This document shows positions 36,105-45,297 of a stretch of 64,000 bases of DNA, piece after piece; position 1 is the stretch's first letter; the number at the start of each line of letters is the position of its first letter. Under the pieces are notes generated by a model. The model ran no database searches and was not told the origin of the DNA. It saw only the letters and a program-made list of their open reading frames with translations. The position numbers and the translations under genes were made by a program. Location of the stretch: assembly GCF_014697105.1 (NCBI RefSeq), contig NZ_JACJRF010000011.1, forward strand, positions 62,001 through 126,000, written 5' to 3'. The stretch is from Anabaena subtropica FACHB-260. GTDB taxonomy: Bacteria > Cyanobacteriota > Cyanobacteriia > Cyanobacteriales > Nostocaceae.

Positions 36105-36324
36105 AAGCATTATGTAAAACAACACGTAAATCAACGTCCATCCTATCTTGGATTGGTATCTTGGGATCAAGGTAGTAATGAGTGCTGTTAGCGGTAGCGG
36201 GGGGTTGAGGGGCGTTTTGAGTAGTCTGTGCAGGAAGCTAAAAGTCAAGAATGATCCTCAGTTGCCTAATTGCGTAGCTTAATTTGGAACCGTATTAAGA
36301 ATTACTAATTTTATTTGCAAGTCC

Positions 36325-38310
36325 CTAATTTTCTATATGAGCAGAAACTTGGCATTTACTTAATTCACTGACTAAACGATGGGCTTGATGTTTGTATAAG
36401 GGACACTGGAGAGTAGCTGGTAGTTGATTCATTAACGTTCTGGCAATCAACATATCACAGCCAGAAACCCGTGAGATAACGGCAGCACCTTCAAAAGCTG
36501 CTTGTGATGACACAGCTTTTTTCACACGGACTAGACATGGGCGAGGTAACATAGAGCCGTGTTCCACTCTTTGTAATCCCTCGATGGTGGCTAGAACTAT
36601 TAAGCGATCGCCTACAGTCAGTCTAATATCATCCGAGGGCATAAACTTAGGTTTTTTTTGCTTTGCTTTGGCGTGAAGAATTGGTACTACTTCATATCCG
36701 TAGGCTATTTCTGCCAACAATAGCCCATTGAGGGTATCGTTAGCTTCAATTTGGTATTCTGTTACTAGTGTGGTTTGGTTATTTAAGCGAAACAAATTGA
36801 TGATATTTTCGCCAAATGCCGCCGCCACAAATGCTTCTGCCGCCAGTGCATAAACTCCTAAAACTCTGGCATAAGGTAGCATTTGCCCCACATTCTCACT
36901 AAAACGCGGATCGAAGGTGCGAATCACTAAGTTGGCTTGAGGATTAGTAATACGCGCTCTTAAGGCGATTTCCAAATTTGCCACTTCATCATCGGTAACT
37001 ACAACCACGCTTTTAGCAGTATTAATATTGACTCTAGTCAAAGCATCTTTACTGTTACTAATAACTAACGGCATTTGTGGTAAAGTGCCGAATTCCAAGT
37101 CATGGGTATGAACTCCTACCAAAGGTTGCTTAAGTTCTTGTAGTATTTGTGCTACCAACCTACCTACTCTGCCTAGACCAACTAGTACAACATGGTCAGC
37201 TTTGGGTAGTGTCGGCCGTCGTCGAGAGAATTGAAATCTGGCAGCTAAAATGCGTTCAGTCATGACAGCATAGAGAATACCGACAAACACTGTACCTGCT
37301 ACAGTCAGACTAATACTAAATAATTGTAGCCACCAAGAAACCGGAAACGGCAGTTCTAGCCCACCAAAAAGTTCATCATAACCACCAAGGCTGAGAACTA
37401 AAGAAACATTCAAGGCCTCTTGCCAACTAATTTGCGGATATTGCAGTTTATATAGTAAGGTTCCCCATAAAAACAGGCTTACCATAACAAGACAACTGGC
37501 AAAAACTACACGTTGAGTTTGGCCACTCTCTGCCCAAAATTGAGTTAATAGCTGACGCAGATTTATCTTGTTGATGGTAGTGGTAAGTTGCCACAATTTT
37601 CTGGTATTTTTGACTGGTGGCTCTGGAAGAGTGACTATGTTTTCTGTGGCCTCAATGTATGCAATGGTATCGCCTGGCAGGGTTTGGGCATCGGGTTTCC
37701 ATTGATAGAACGTTTGCGGTAGGGGTTCTCCTACCCTGTTGTGGCTGAGTATGCGGCGGTGGCTACTATTGATTTCATGGAGTTGGTGACAGTTATGCCA
37801 ACGATGTCCAAAATCAATAGATATACTCATGACGCGCAGCAGATGATTTTCCAAGGGAAAAAATCCCTTGGTTTCGCAGCCCAGAGCTGCTATGGCAAAG
37901 CTGTTAGCTGATAATTGGGTAGCTTCAAAAGCGATAAAATTACCCAAACTTTCGCGGAGTAATTCATTGAGGTTATCTTGGGAAGAACGGACGACTAGAC
38001 GAATATCACGATTAAGCGATCGCGCTGCAAATGCGGCGGCTATATTGATTCGCTCATCACTACTGACAATCAATATAGCTCGACATTGGCTAATTTCTGC
38101 TTGTTCTAATATCTTGGTTTGCCGACAGTCACCAATTACTAGTTTGTCTACTAAGTCCGGTATGTCAGGAATTTCGCATTTTTGAGTATGCGCGATTTCA
38201 ATAGCATTTACCTTGACCCCAAACTCTTTCAATACAGATACACAATGTTGTCCCAGGTTGCCCAGCCCACAAACTAAGAAAGTGTTGGTATTGATCACAT
38301 TCTGTCCCAT
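36325..38310 (-). CDS. Two-RCK-domain cation channel/TrkA-N protein
   Basis: About 661 residues from the ATG at 38310. An N-terminal Rossmann domain of TrkA-N type (TFLVCGLGNLGQHC) is followed by an extension and by a membrane part at about 270-355, with two helices (VVFASCLVMVSLFLWGTLLY and LQLFSISLTVAGTVFVGILY) flanking a pore-like loop (VSLVLSLGGYDELFGG). A second RCK/TrkA-N domain (VVLVGLGRVGRLVAQ) and a C-terminal TrkA-C-like region follow. Topology is that of a K+ channel with an RCK domain on each side. The filter does not read TVGYG, so ion selectivity is uncertain. Confidence 0.8.
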   Translation of the reverse strand: MGQNVINTNTFLVCGLGNLGQHCVSVLKEFGVKVNAIEIAHTQKCEIPDIPDLVDKLVIGDCRQTKILEQAEISQCRAILIVSSDERINIAAAFAARSLNRDIRLVVRSSQDNLNELLRESLGNFIAFEATQLSANSFAIAALGCETKGFFPLENHLLRVMSISIDFGHRWHNCHQLHEINSSHRRILSHNRVGEPLPQTFYQWKPDAQTLPGDTIAYIEATENIVTLPEPPVKNTRKLWQLTTTINKINLRQLLTQFWAESGQTQRVVFASCLVMVSLFLWGTLLYKLQYPQISWQEALNVSLVLSLGGYDELFGGLELPFPVSWWLQLFSISLTVAGTVFVGILYAVMTERILAARFQFSRRRPTLPKADHVVLVGLGRVGRLVAQILQELKQPLVGVHTHDLEFGTLPQMPLVISNSKDALTRVNINTAKSVVVVTDDEVANLEIALRARITNPQANLVIRTFDPRFSENVGQMLPYARVLGVYALAAEAFVAAAFGENIINLFRLNNQTTLVTEYQIEANDTLNGLLLAEIAYGYEVVPILHAKAKQKKPKFMPSDDIRLTVGDRLIVLATIEGLQRVEHGSMLPRPCLVRVKKAVSSQAAFEGAAVISRVSGCDMLIARTLMNQLPATLQCPLYKHQAHRLVSELSKCQVSAHIEN

Positions 38311-38392
38311 GTTCAACGCTGTGAGAATCTACTCAGTAGAAAACATGAACCATTTACACAATAACGGAACTCCCAGTAATTTTTATCTATTA

Positions 38393-38423
38393 AAAATCTC
38401 CACCCACCAGGGATGGAGATTTT
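38393..38423 (-). terminator. Rho-independent terminator of the hli gene
   Basis: A perfect 10-bp stem (AAAATCTCCA, 38393-38402, with TGGAGATTTT, 38414-38423) is followed on the minus strand by a run of T and AATAG. It lies 66 bp after the hli stop codon. Confidence 0.75.
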
Positions 38424-38488
38424 GTCAGTGGTCAGTGTAAAAGCTATCGTCAAAAACTCGAATTATCGTGCCATATTCAAATATGAAT

Positions 38489-38668
38489 TTACAGGATGCC
38501 CCAAAAATGAAGGAAGCCTTGACCAGAAAAAGCTTCAATCAAAACGACAGATAAAAACCCAATCATGGCAAAGCGACCATTCCAGTTTTCGCTCTGAGTA
38601 GTGAACCCAAAACGCACAGCATTAGGTTCGTCAGCAACAGTAGTTTTAGGATTCTTGAAACCTGACAT
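38489..38668 (-). CDS. hli: High-light-inducible one-helix protein (CAB/ELIP/HLIP)
   Basis: 59 residues: [20 protein letters not shown], then [17 protein letters not shown], a hydrophobic continuation and a short end (HFWGIL). The motif [12 protein letters not shown] is the chlorophyll-binding helix of the LHC/HLIP family with its Glu, Asn and Arg. Such proteins dimerise in the thylakoid membrane, bind pigment and protect photosystem II assembly intermediates under high light. TTGGAG lies 9 nt before the ATG. The gene is short, but every family mark is present. Confidence 0.9.
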   Translation of the reverse strand: MSGFKNPKTTVADEPNAVRFGFTTQSENWNGRFAMIGFLSVVLIEAFSGQGFLHFWGIL

Positions 38669-38779
38669 AAATAAAACTCCAATGTATTGCGTTGTGCAGT
38701 TTATCTGCCTGTAACGTAATGTAACAGATATTTAAGAGAATGCAACATTTAGTGAATATTGCCATTAATTACCTCACTT

Positions 38780-38890
38780 GAGGCGATGACCTCCGGTCGG
38801 AGGTCATCGCCTCCCACTCAATCCAATCCCAAGGGGAGCGCTGTGCTAATAGCCCTTCTTTGAGGACTAAAGTCCTGGCTACAAACCTTT
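38780..38890. repeat. Perfect 15-bp hairpin plus dispersed repeat
   Basis: GAGGCGATGACCTCC and GGAGGTCATCGCCTC (38780-38813) form a perfect stem with a 4-nt loop. The next segment (GGGGAGCGCTGTGCTAATAG, about 38833-38852) resembles 59189-59212, and a small AGGACTAAAGTCCT palindrome (38863-38876) follows. All three are repeat-type intergenic elements. Confidence 0.6.
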
Positions 38891-38911
38891 AATTATTTAT
38901 ACTGTCCGTAT

Positions 38912-39544
38912 TTAGACAGTTTTTAGTATTAAAAATACTCCAATAGCAATCATTACACAGCCAGCAGCAATGTTTATTTTCTTCCTGATTGTAGAATTAA
39001 TCAACAATCTAGCTCTGTCTGCCATGAAAGCATAACCAAGTTTTACACCGCCTACGGCCACTATGGCGATCGCTATGATAATGCTAGTGTCAAAATAAGA
39101 TACCTCAGAAATATCAAGAAAAGCCGGAAAAAAACCAAGATAAAATAAGGTGGCTTTTTGATCTGCCAATGTGATAAACAGTCCAGTAAGAAAACTGGAC
39201 AGCAAAGAGGTATTCATCATCTCCTCTGTCTCCACACCTTTTGATTTTGACCTGCATAACCCTATTCCCAACAAAATCAGATAAGCACCGCCAAGGTATT
39301 TTATGAGGAAAAATAGGCTACCCATCGTTTCAGCAAGAAACGCTAAACCCCAAATAGATATGATTATGAAAATGATGTCACCAACTACTATCCCTATAGT
39401 CGTGAAAACACCATGAATAAATCCAGATGTAGCTGCTCTTGTGGAGACAGTCAATACACTCACACTGGGAATAGAAGCGAGAACAACCATCGCACTAAAT
39501 AATGCAAGAATGGTACTAAATGTCATACTAGTTTCCATAGGCAT
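38912..39544 (-). CDS. LysE/RhtB family exporter
   Basis: About 210 residues from the ATG at 39544, which has GGGAG at good distance; in-frame ATGs follow at 39538 and 39526. Six hydrophobic segments and the family motif at the first loop (PSVSVLTVSTRAATSGFIHGVFTTIG, split here: PSVSVLTVSTRAA, then SGFIHGVFTTIG) are visible, followed by KYLGGAYLILLGIGL. Members export amino acids or related small molecules. The second segment has LADQKATLFYLGFFPAF as in RhtB proteins. Substrate unknown. Confidence 0.85.
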   Translation of the reverse strand: MPMETSMTFSTILALFSAMVVLASIPSVSVLTVSTRAATSGFIHGVFTTIGIVVGDIIFIIISIWGLAFLAETMGSLFFLIKYLGGAYLILLGIGLCRSKSKGVETEEMMNTSLLSSFLTGLFITLADQKATLFYLGFFPAFLDISEVSYFDTSIIIAIAIVAVGGVKLGYAFMADRARLLINSTIRKKINIAAGCVMIAIGVFLILKTV

Positions 39545-39716
39545 TGAGGGCAACTCCCTGCTTAGTTATTGCTGACTTATGTTGAACTATGACACTGCAT
39601 TTTCTCATTCTTATGGATAGTTGATGACAAAATAAGATAATCTGCTTCAAAGGGGCGATAAAGCCCTTTGTTTTTATCAATACGTAACTCGGAAAAGTTT
39701 TACCATTGTTATTGTT

Positions 39717-41159
39717 TCATCCCATACATTCTTCAGTTGGCATGAATTCGCATTGATGGCAATCAAATGTTGTTTCATCCAAAGATGTGGGCAAAATAAC
39801 CTGAAAACGGGTATTTCCTGGTTCGGAAAACAAGCGGATGTAACCTTTATGTTTTTCAACAATCTGGTAACTAATTACAAGGCCTAAGCCTGTTCCTTTC
39901 CCTACTCCCTTAGTCGTAAAGAATGGCTCGAAAATACGCTCTTTAATCTCTGAAGGAATGCCAGGGCCATTGTCAGTAATCTCCACTAGTACGCAGTTAT
40001 GGTCTTGTGCTGTACGGATACAGATTTGTCCTTGACCATTCATTGCATCAATGGCATTGTCAATTAAATTAGTCCAAACTTGATTAAGTTCACTACCAAA
40101 AGCCCAAATCAGAGGTAGACTTTGGTCATAATTGCGGGTTAGAGTCACACCATTTTTGAGCTTATGACTAAGAATTGTCAAAGTACTTTCGAGTCCTTGA
40201 TGGATATCTACATCCTGCATAGGAGACTGATCCATATACGAGTACTCTTTAATTGCTGTTACCAATTCAGAAATACGCTTTGAGCTTTGGTCAATCTCAT
40301 CCAACAGTTCAATTCCTGTTAGAGTCGCTTCCAGCCAAGTCAAAATTTCCTCAAGCGATTGTGTTGATAAATACTCCACAATCTTAGCTAGTGATTGAGT
40401 GTCCAGTCCTCCTCGGACTAAGGAAGAAACAATTTTCCAGCCATCAGTTATATGATGTAATTCCAACCAGGTTATGACCTCTTGCTCTCGATCGCTCTGT
40501 GTTAGAGGATCTAAATAACATGGTGTTGCAGCACGCGTGATTGCCTCTTCTAACAAGTTTTCCAGAAACAGCAGTTGCTCTTTTGTCATCTGCTTTTGAT
40601 TCAGTTTGAGTCCCAAAGATGGCAAGCGATGAAAAATCTGCTGCAAGTGTGAAGCACTCCGACCAACTGCTGTCGCCGGGTTATTTAGCTCGTGGGCAAG
40701 ACCAGCAGCTAAAGTGCCTAGAGCAATTAGCTTTTCGTGGTGTCGTGACATCGACTCCAGGATTTGCAATCGTTGTGCGGTGATGATTAACAAATCCCTT
40801 GTAATGGAAGGACAAGTTGTGAGCATTTCCCAGAAAGTTTCTTTGTCCCATTTCAACAGATAGGTTTTTTTAGCAGCGCGGGCGTTGGCTATATGATTAG
40901 GTGCATCTAGTAAAATCAACTCATGACCCGTATAGGTTCCAGGGCCGCAGCTCATCAAATGCCTTTCTGCATTACCAACCTTTTTTGTTAGTTCAATCTC
41001 ACCTTCTATCACCGCGTAGAAATTATCTAGTGGTTCTCCCTCAAGGGCTATGTACTCTCCTGGAACTAGCCATAGTTCACGGCCGTGTTCAGAAAGCCAT
41101 TGGAATTGCTCTTTGGTCAATTGTGCAAAAAGCGACACTTGGCACAAAGCGTCTAACAT
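39717..41159 (-). CDS. Histidine kinase with N-terminal cyclic-nucleotide-binding-type domain
   Basis: 480 residues, without membrane segments. An N-terminal cNMP/CRP-like beta-roll (about 5-125; [20 protein letters not shown]) is followed by a dimerisation helix with the phospho-accepting His156 in [20 protein letters not shown]. The ATP-binding domain has N ([16 protein letters not shown]), G1 (ITDNGPGIP), F (IFEPFFTTK) and G2 (GKGTGLGL) boxes. The C-terminal tail has a Cys-rich end ([14 protein letters not shown]) that could bind metal or react to redox state. It starts 2 bp after the stop of the receiver-reductase gene, so the two proteins probably form one signalling pair. Confidence 0.92.
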   Translation of the reverse strand: MLDALCQVSLFAQLTKEQFQWLSEHGRELWLVPGEYIALEGEPLDNFYAVIEGEIELTKKVGNAERHLMSCGPGTYTGHELILLDAPNHIANARAAKKTYLLKWDKETFWEMLTTCPSITRDLLIITAQRLQILESMSRHHEKLIALGTLAAGLAHELNNPATAVGRSASHLQQIFHRLPSLGLKLNQKQMTKEQLLFLENLLEEAITRAATPCYLDPLTQSDREQEVITWLELHHITDGWKIVSSLVRGGLDTQSLAKIVEYLSTQSLEEILTWLEATLTGIELLDEIDQSSKRISELVTAIKEYSYMDQSPMQDVDIHQGLESTLTILSHKLKNGVTLTRNYDQSLPLIWAFGSELNQVWTNLIDNAIDAMNGQGQICIRTAQDHNCVLVEITDNGPGIPSEIKERIFEPFFTTKGVGKGTGLGLVISYQIVEKHKGYIRLFSEPGNTRFQVILPTSLDETTFDCHQCEFMPTEECMG

Positions 41160-41161
41160 AA

Positions 41162-42823
41162 TTACACCTTACTTAGATATTGATGGATAAACTGAATAGC
41201 GATCGCACCTTCTCCGACTCCTGAAGCAACTCGCTTCACAGACCCTTTACGTACATCTCCAGCCACAAAAATGCCTGGTACACTGGATTCAAGTAGGAAG
41301 GGTTGGCGATCCAATTTCCATGCCTTGGAACATTGTTTATTGAGCATGAGGCTCTGGCCGCTTAAGATAAACCCTTGTTCGTCTCTCTCTACAATGCCAC
41401 CCAGCCAATCAGTGTTAGGACTCGCACCTATTAAGATAAATAGCAATTTTGTGGGAATAGTTTGCTTTTCGTTGGTCTTAAGGTTAGCGATCGTAATTGC
41501 TTCTAAGTTAGTCTGACCATGAACCTGGACGATGTTGGAGTGAAACTGTACTGTGATATTATTTGTTGCTGCGATTTGATCTATCAAGTATTTAGACATA
41601 CTGGTAGCAAGTGAGTCGCCACGCACTAAGATATTCACATGGCGAGCATATTTAGAGATGTACACCGCAGCCTGTCCGGCTGAGTTAGCCCCGCCCACTA
41701 TATAAACATCTTCATTTTGACAGGAGAGTGCTTCGGTCATTGCTGCACCGTAGTACACACCAGCTCCAGTCAGATTCTCAATGCCTGGGACATTAAGCTT
41801 GCGATATGACACACCTGTGGCAATCAGTAATGCGTGACAGCTTAATTCTGTCCCGTCTTTCAGCTTGATGATGCGATAAGAATCTTGCAAGCGAATTTCC
41901 ATTACCTCTTGAGGCGAGAGAATCTCTACCCCGAATCTTTTTGCCTGAGTAACGGCGCGACGAGCTAATTCTGATCCAGCAATTCCTTGAGGAAAACCTA
42001 AATAGTTCTCAATACGGGAACTTGTTCCAGCTTGCCCCCCTGGAGCTTCTTTTTCAATCAATACTGTGCGTAAACCTTCAGATGCACCATAGACTGCTGC
42101 TGCTAAACCAGACGGTCCAGCCCCCACGATCACCAAATCGTAAAAGGGCATTTCGGCCTGCATCTTCAATCCGATTTTTTCAGCAATTTCAGCGTGCGTT
42201 GGTTGTGTGAGATAAGAACCGTCAGGGCATATTATTAATGGTAAATGTGAGGTGTTGCATTGAGCATAACTAACCCACTGACGTGCTTCTTCCTCTGCCT
42301 CGATGTCCAACCACTGATAAGGCACATAATTGCGAGCCAAGAAATCCTTAATGTGATGACTCTTAGGAGACCAACGGGAGCCAATAACGCGAATACCTTC
42401 AAAGAGTGGGCGGTATGACGAAACCCAATCGTCTAGTAAATCACTCAGAACTGGGTATAGAAGGTCTTGCGGCGGTTCCCACGGTTTCAGAAGATAGTAA
42501 TCAATTTTCGCTGTATTTATAGCTGAAACAGCAGCATCAGTATCCGCATAAGCCGTTAATAAAACTCGTTTTGCAGACGGAAATATTTGCATAGCTTGTT
42601 CTAGGAACTGCACACCGGACATTTGTGGCATTCTCTGATCTACTAAACAGAGTGCAACTGTCTCGTTACGTAATTTTACCTGTTGCAATACTTTTAAAGC
42701 ATTTGCACCTGAATCAGCTCTGAGAATCCGAAAGCGATTGCCATACTCGTGTCGGAGGTCTCGCTCTATTACTCGTAAAACTCCGGGGTCATCGTCAACA
42801 GTAAGTAGTACAGGATTAACCAA
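41162..42823 (-). CDS. Receiver domain fused to glutaredoxin-like and thioredoxin-reductase-like domains
   Basis: 553 residues. The start is a TTG at 42823 (MVNPVLLTVDDDPG), with AAAGGAG 5 nt upstream, which is better than the far TTG at 42877. Order: response-regulator receiver 1-125 (DDD, phospho-Asp62 in LVDQRMP, Thr90, Lys113); a glutaredoxin-like fold at about 142-222 whose active site reads SRWSPKS, without Cys; an FAD/NAD(P)-dependent oxidoreductase of thioredoxin-reductase type, about 226-553 (GAGPSGLAAAVYGASEG; VGGANSAGQAAVYI; FVAGDVRKGSVKRVASGVGEGA). The usual CxxC of thioredoxin reductase is replaced by GAAM. Probably a redox-sensing response regulator for the downstream kinase. 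Confidence 0.9.
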   Translation of the reverse strand: MVNPVLLTVDDDPGVLRVIERDLRHEYGNRFRILRADSGANALKVLQQVKLRNETVALCLVDQRMPQMSGVQFLEQAMQIFPSAKRVLLTAYADTDAAVSAINTAKIDYYLLKPWEPPQDLLYPVLSDLLDDWVSSYRPLFEGIRVIGSRWSPKSHHIKDFLARNYVPYQWLDIEAEEEARQWVSYAQCNTSHLPLIICPDGSYLTQPTHAEIAEKIGLKMQAEMPFYDLVIVGAGPSGLAAAVYGASEGLRTVLIEKEAPGGQAGTSSRIENYLGFPQGIAGSELARRAVTQAKRFGVEILSPQEVMEIRLQDSYRIIKLKDGTELSCHALLIATGVSYRKLNVPGIENLTGAGVYYGAAMTEALSCQNEDVYIVGGANSAGQAAVYISKYARHVNILVRGDSLATSMSKYLIDQIAATNNITVQFHSNIVQVHGQTNLEAITIANLKTNEKQTIPTKLLFILIGASPNTDWLGGIVERDEQGFILSGQSLMLNKQCSKAWKLDRQPFLLESSVPGIFVAGDVRKGSVKRVASGVGEGAIAIQFIHQYLSKV

Positions 42824-42883
42824 AATAACTCCTTTCTGGGGATGATATTCTTCATGATTGTGTAAAGGGAAAACCAAAAAATA

Positions 42884-43002
42884 AATTATTCCAAATGGAC
42901 AGTTAGTAGGGTGCGCTACTTATGAATAATTTCTTGGTACGGCTAGGTTTTCTGGCACTGACGCACCCAACCTACTTGGATATTTTTTTATCTGGAAGTC
43001 CC
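42884..43002 (-). repeat. MITE-like palindromic repeat, copy B
   Basis: A 119-bp element nearly identical to the reverse complement of 10148-10263, with the same ends (ATTATTCCAAAT and ATCTGGAAGTCC) and core (GAATAATTTCTTGGTAC). The words next to the GGGTGCG arms are swapped between the copies. It lies between the AGE-STAS gene and the receiver gene. A pyrimidine-rich tract (43058-43083) follows. Confidence 0.75.
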
Positions 43003-43125
43003 AAATAAGGCATTTAATAAGTAAGGGAGGCTAAGGGCAGTGGAAAAGAACTACTCCCCCACCACCCCCTGCTCTCCCTGCTTTCTTTACTCTTTTCAAC
43101 AACTGCTTAATGTGTTTAAAGCAAG

Positions 43126-45297
43126 TTACACACTTGCCATTTCCAGTGTTTCATACTGATCTAAAACAGTCACACTATCGCAAAATGCACTCGTCATCAG
43201 GAATTGTTTCACGTTCTCCGGTGCGCCGACGATATAGAGTTCAACATGAGAACCTAGTTTCTGCTTAGTGAAAATCAAAGCCCGCAAACCAGCAGTAGTA
43301 ATACATTCTAGGTCTTGTAGTAGTAAGACTAGACGATTGATTGGCTGTTCTGTTGCTTTGCTAACTGCTTCCTGAAAACGTATGACACCATTGGCATCCA
43401 ATAACCCAGTCAAGGAGATTTTGGCAATACCATTATTTACTTCCAGCACTGTTGCATCGAAAGATACTTGAGTTGGAAGCAGTCTGACTCTAACTTTCAG
43501 ATCCTCTTGCGTAACTGGCAGTTTAACCGTCAGGCTTGCAGCATCAAAATCTGTATACTTTTGTCCATTGATCCAAACATCGCCAATTCTCACACTGCCT
43601 GGTGGTAAGATATCTGGAGCAACTCGCAGGATATTGTCTGAAAAGCCGCCTGGTTTGGGTTTGAAGTACAAATCCATTGGCTGTTTAGTAATCAACAGAT
43701 TTGTATAAACACAAGCCAAGTAGGCTAGTTCAAAAGAATGATAACCACTCATGGAGTGACTACCCTTGCCTCGTTCTGTTCCTAGCAAGTAGGGTATCCC
43801 ATTTGCCAACACATTGAAGTAAATACCCCCAGCTACGTAATCCAGGAACCAAGCATTATAGAAAGCTGCGGCTTCACGGGACTGGCGTTGATATTCAGGT
43901 TTATCAAGTGAGCCGGTCAGGATGAGATAGGCTAAGATAGCTTGTTCCTGCTGCCACCAAGCTTTTCGGTTATGCCAGACAAAGCGGTGTACTTCTTGTC
44001 CTGGTTTTAAGGTACGTTCCACGACATCGTACCACCCCCCACGCTGTTGGTCGCTACCCACGGCTGGCATGATTTCGGCAATCTTTTCTGCCAGAGTGAC
44101 ATAGTTCTCTTTTGGTTTCAGATGGTTCATCCGCATGAGGTTCCAAGCAATTTTCAGGTTATGACCTACAACTGCTCGATTCTGCTGCCATCCCCAAGTT
44201 TTGTCGTGGCTCCAGTCTTCGTAAAAGCGTTCTTGGACAAATGGGCTATTGTCATAATCTGGGAATCGCTTTTCAATGGTGTCGAAGGTATACTCCAGGA
44301 AAGTGGCGTATTCTTCTTTACCAGTCGCCAGCCAAAGATTGATCAAATAAGCTGGGGCATGGTCTCCGACAGAGTTCCAGTTCTTCTTGGCGCGATTGTG
44401 GCCTAGAGTCTGGGAGTGGGGGCTAAGAGTAATCGGATCAATGTGGGAGAAAAACCCTCCTTTTTCTGTTTTGTCCAAGAAATACTTGTTAAACAGATTG
44501 ATAGTCAAATCGATATCTTTGATGATGCGTGGATCACCTGTAATCCGATAAGTTTGGGTGGGGCCAGCCAGAGCATAAATTTGCTCATAAGCTGGAATAG
44601 CGTCATAATCATCCCCAAATTCTGAGGAAAATATCTTCTGCTCGCTGCCACCTGGATTCACATCAACACCATGATACCAATAGCAAATTCCTTCGCCTTC
44701 ATCCAGAAAACGCATATGTTGGCGCAGGTATTCAGTGCCTTTTTCCGCAGCCTCAAGATAGCGATCGTCCCCAGTCATCATGTAAGCTGTGGCAAAACCA
44801 TAAACAAGGCGAGAAATAGTATCAGTTTCTTGACGATTACTATCTTCTTTAGAACCAACTAAACCGATACCAGTACGATATTTGCGATAATCAATTTCGC
44901 CATCTTCAAACTGGGCTTTGAGGTAAAAATCGCCCAGGCTTCGTATCTGTTTGACCCACCAATCTGGTCTTTCAAAAAGATACTCATTTTCGTTTCTACC
45001 CAGAAAAACTATATGTTTAGCTTCAAACTTCTGCTCATCTGCTTCTGGATAAAAAATGCCATACACAAAGAGATAGCAATTTGGCACGAGCATCGAATTT
45101 ATTTGGCTAGTGCAATCAAAGAAAGGCTCATCTAAATTGCGTACTAACTCAGCGTAGGTCATTGAAGTTAATGCTATTTCAAATTTCCTACCATCTGAGG
45201 TTTTGAGTTCAAAAGTACCAGAATCTCCTTTACTTGAATCAAAGGCAGTAACGTATCCAGCGATTAAATCTGAAAATGAAAAACCTATATTACTCAT
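43126..45297 (-). CDS. AGE-family epimerase/isomerase with C-terminal STAS domain
   Basis: About 723 residues from the ATG at 45297, which has AGGAG 8 nt upstream. The middle (about 100-560) is an (alpha/alpha)6-barrel of the N-acylglucosamine 2-epimerase/cellobiose epimerase type, with typical pieces VVGHNLKIAWNLMRM and RKAWWQQEQAILAYLI. The C-terminal about 110 residues form a STAS domain (SFDATVLEVNNGIAKISLTG ... VLLLQDLECITTAGLRALIF), as in anti-sigma factor antagonists. The usual phospho-acceptor Ser position reads TTAGL. An enzyme with a regulatory partner-binding module is implied. It overlaps the debranching enzyme by 8 bp, so the two are translationally coupled. Confidence 0.82.
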   Translation of the reverse strand: MSNIGFSFSDLIAGYVTAFDSSKGDSGTFELKTSDGRKFEIALTSMTYAELVRNLDEPFFDCTSQINSMLVPNCYLFVYGIFYPEADEQKFEAKHIVFLGRNENEYLFERPDWWVKQIRSLGDFYLKAQFEDGEIDYRKYRTGIGLVGSKEDSNRQETDTISRLVYGFATAYMMTGDDRYLEAAEKGTEYLRQHMRFLDEGEGICYWYHGVDVNPGGSEQKIFSSEFGDDYDAIPAYEQIYALAGPTQTYRITGDPRIIKDIDLTINLFNKYFLDKTEKGGFFSHIDPITLSPHSQTLGHNRAKKNWNSVGDHAPAYLINLWLATGKEEYATFLEYTFDTIEKRFPDYDNSPFVQERFYEDWSHDKTWGWQQNRAVVGHNLKIAWNLMRMNHLKPKENYVTLAEKIAEIMPAVGSDQQRGGWYDVVERTLKPGQEVHRFVWHNRKAWWQQEQAILAYLILTGSLDKPEYQRQSREAAAFYNAWFLDYVAGGIYFNVLANGIPYLLGTERGKGSHSMSGYHSFELAYLACVYTNLLITKQPMDLYFKPKPGGFSDNILRVAPDILPPGSVRIGDVWINGQKYTDFDAASLTVKLPVTQEDLKVRVRLLPTQVSFDATVLEVNNGIAKISLTGLLDANGVIRFQEAVSKATEQPINRLVLLLQDLECITTAGLRALIFTKQKLGSHVELYIVGAPENVKQFLMTSAFCDSVTVLDQYETLEMASV

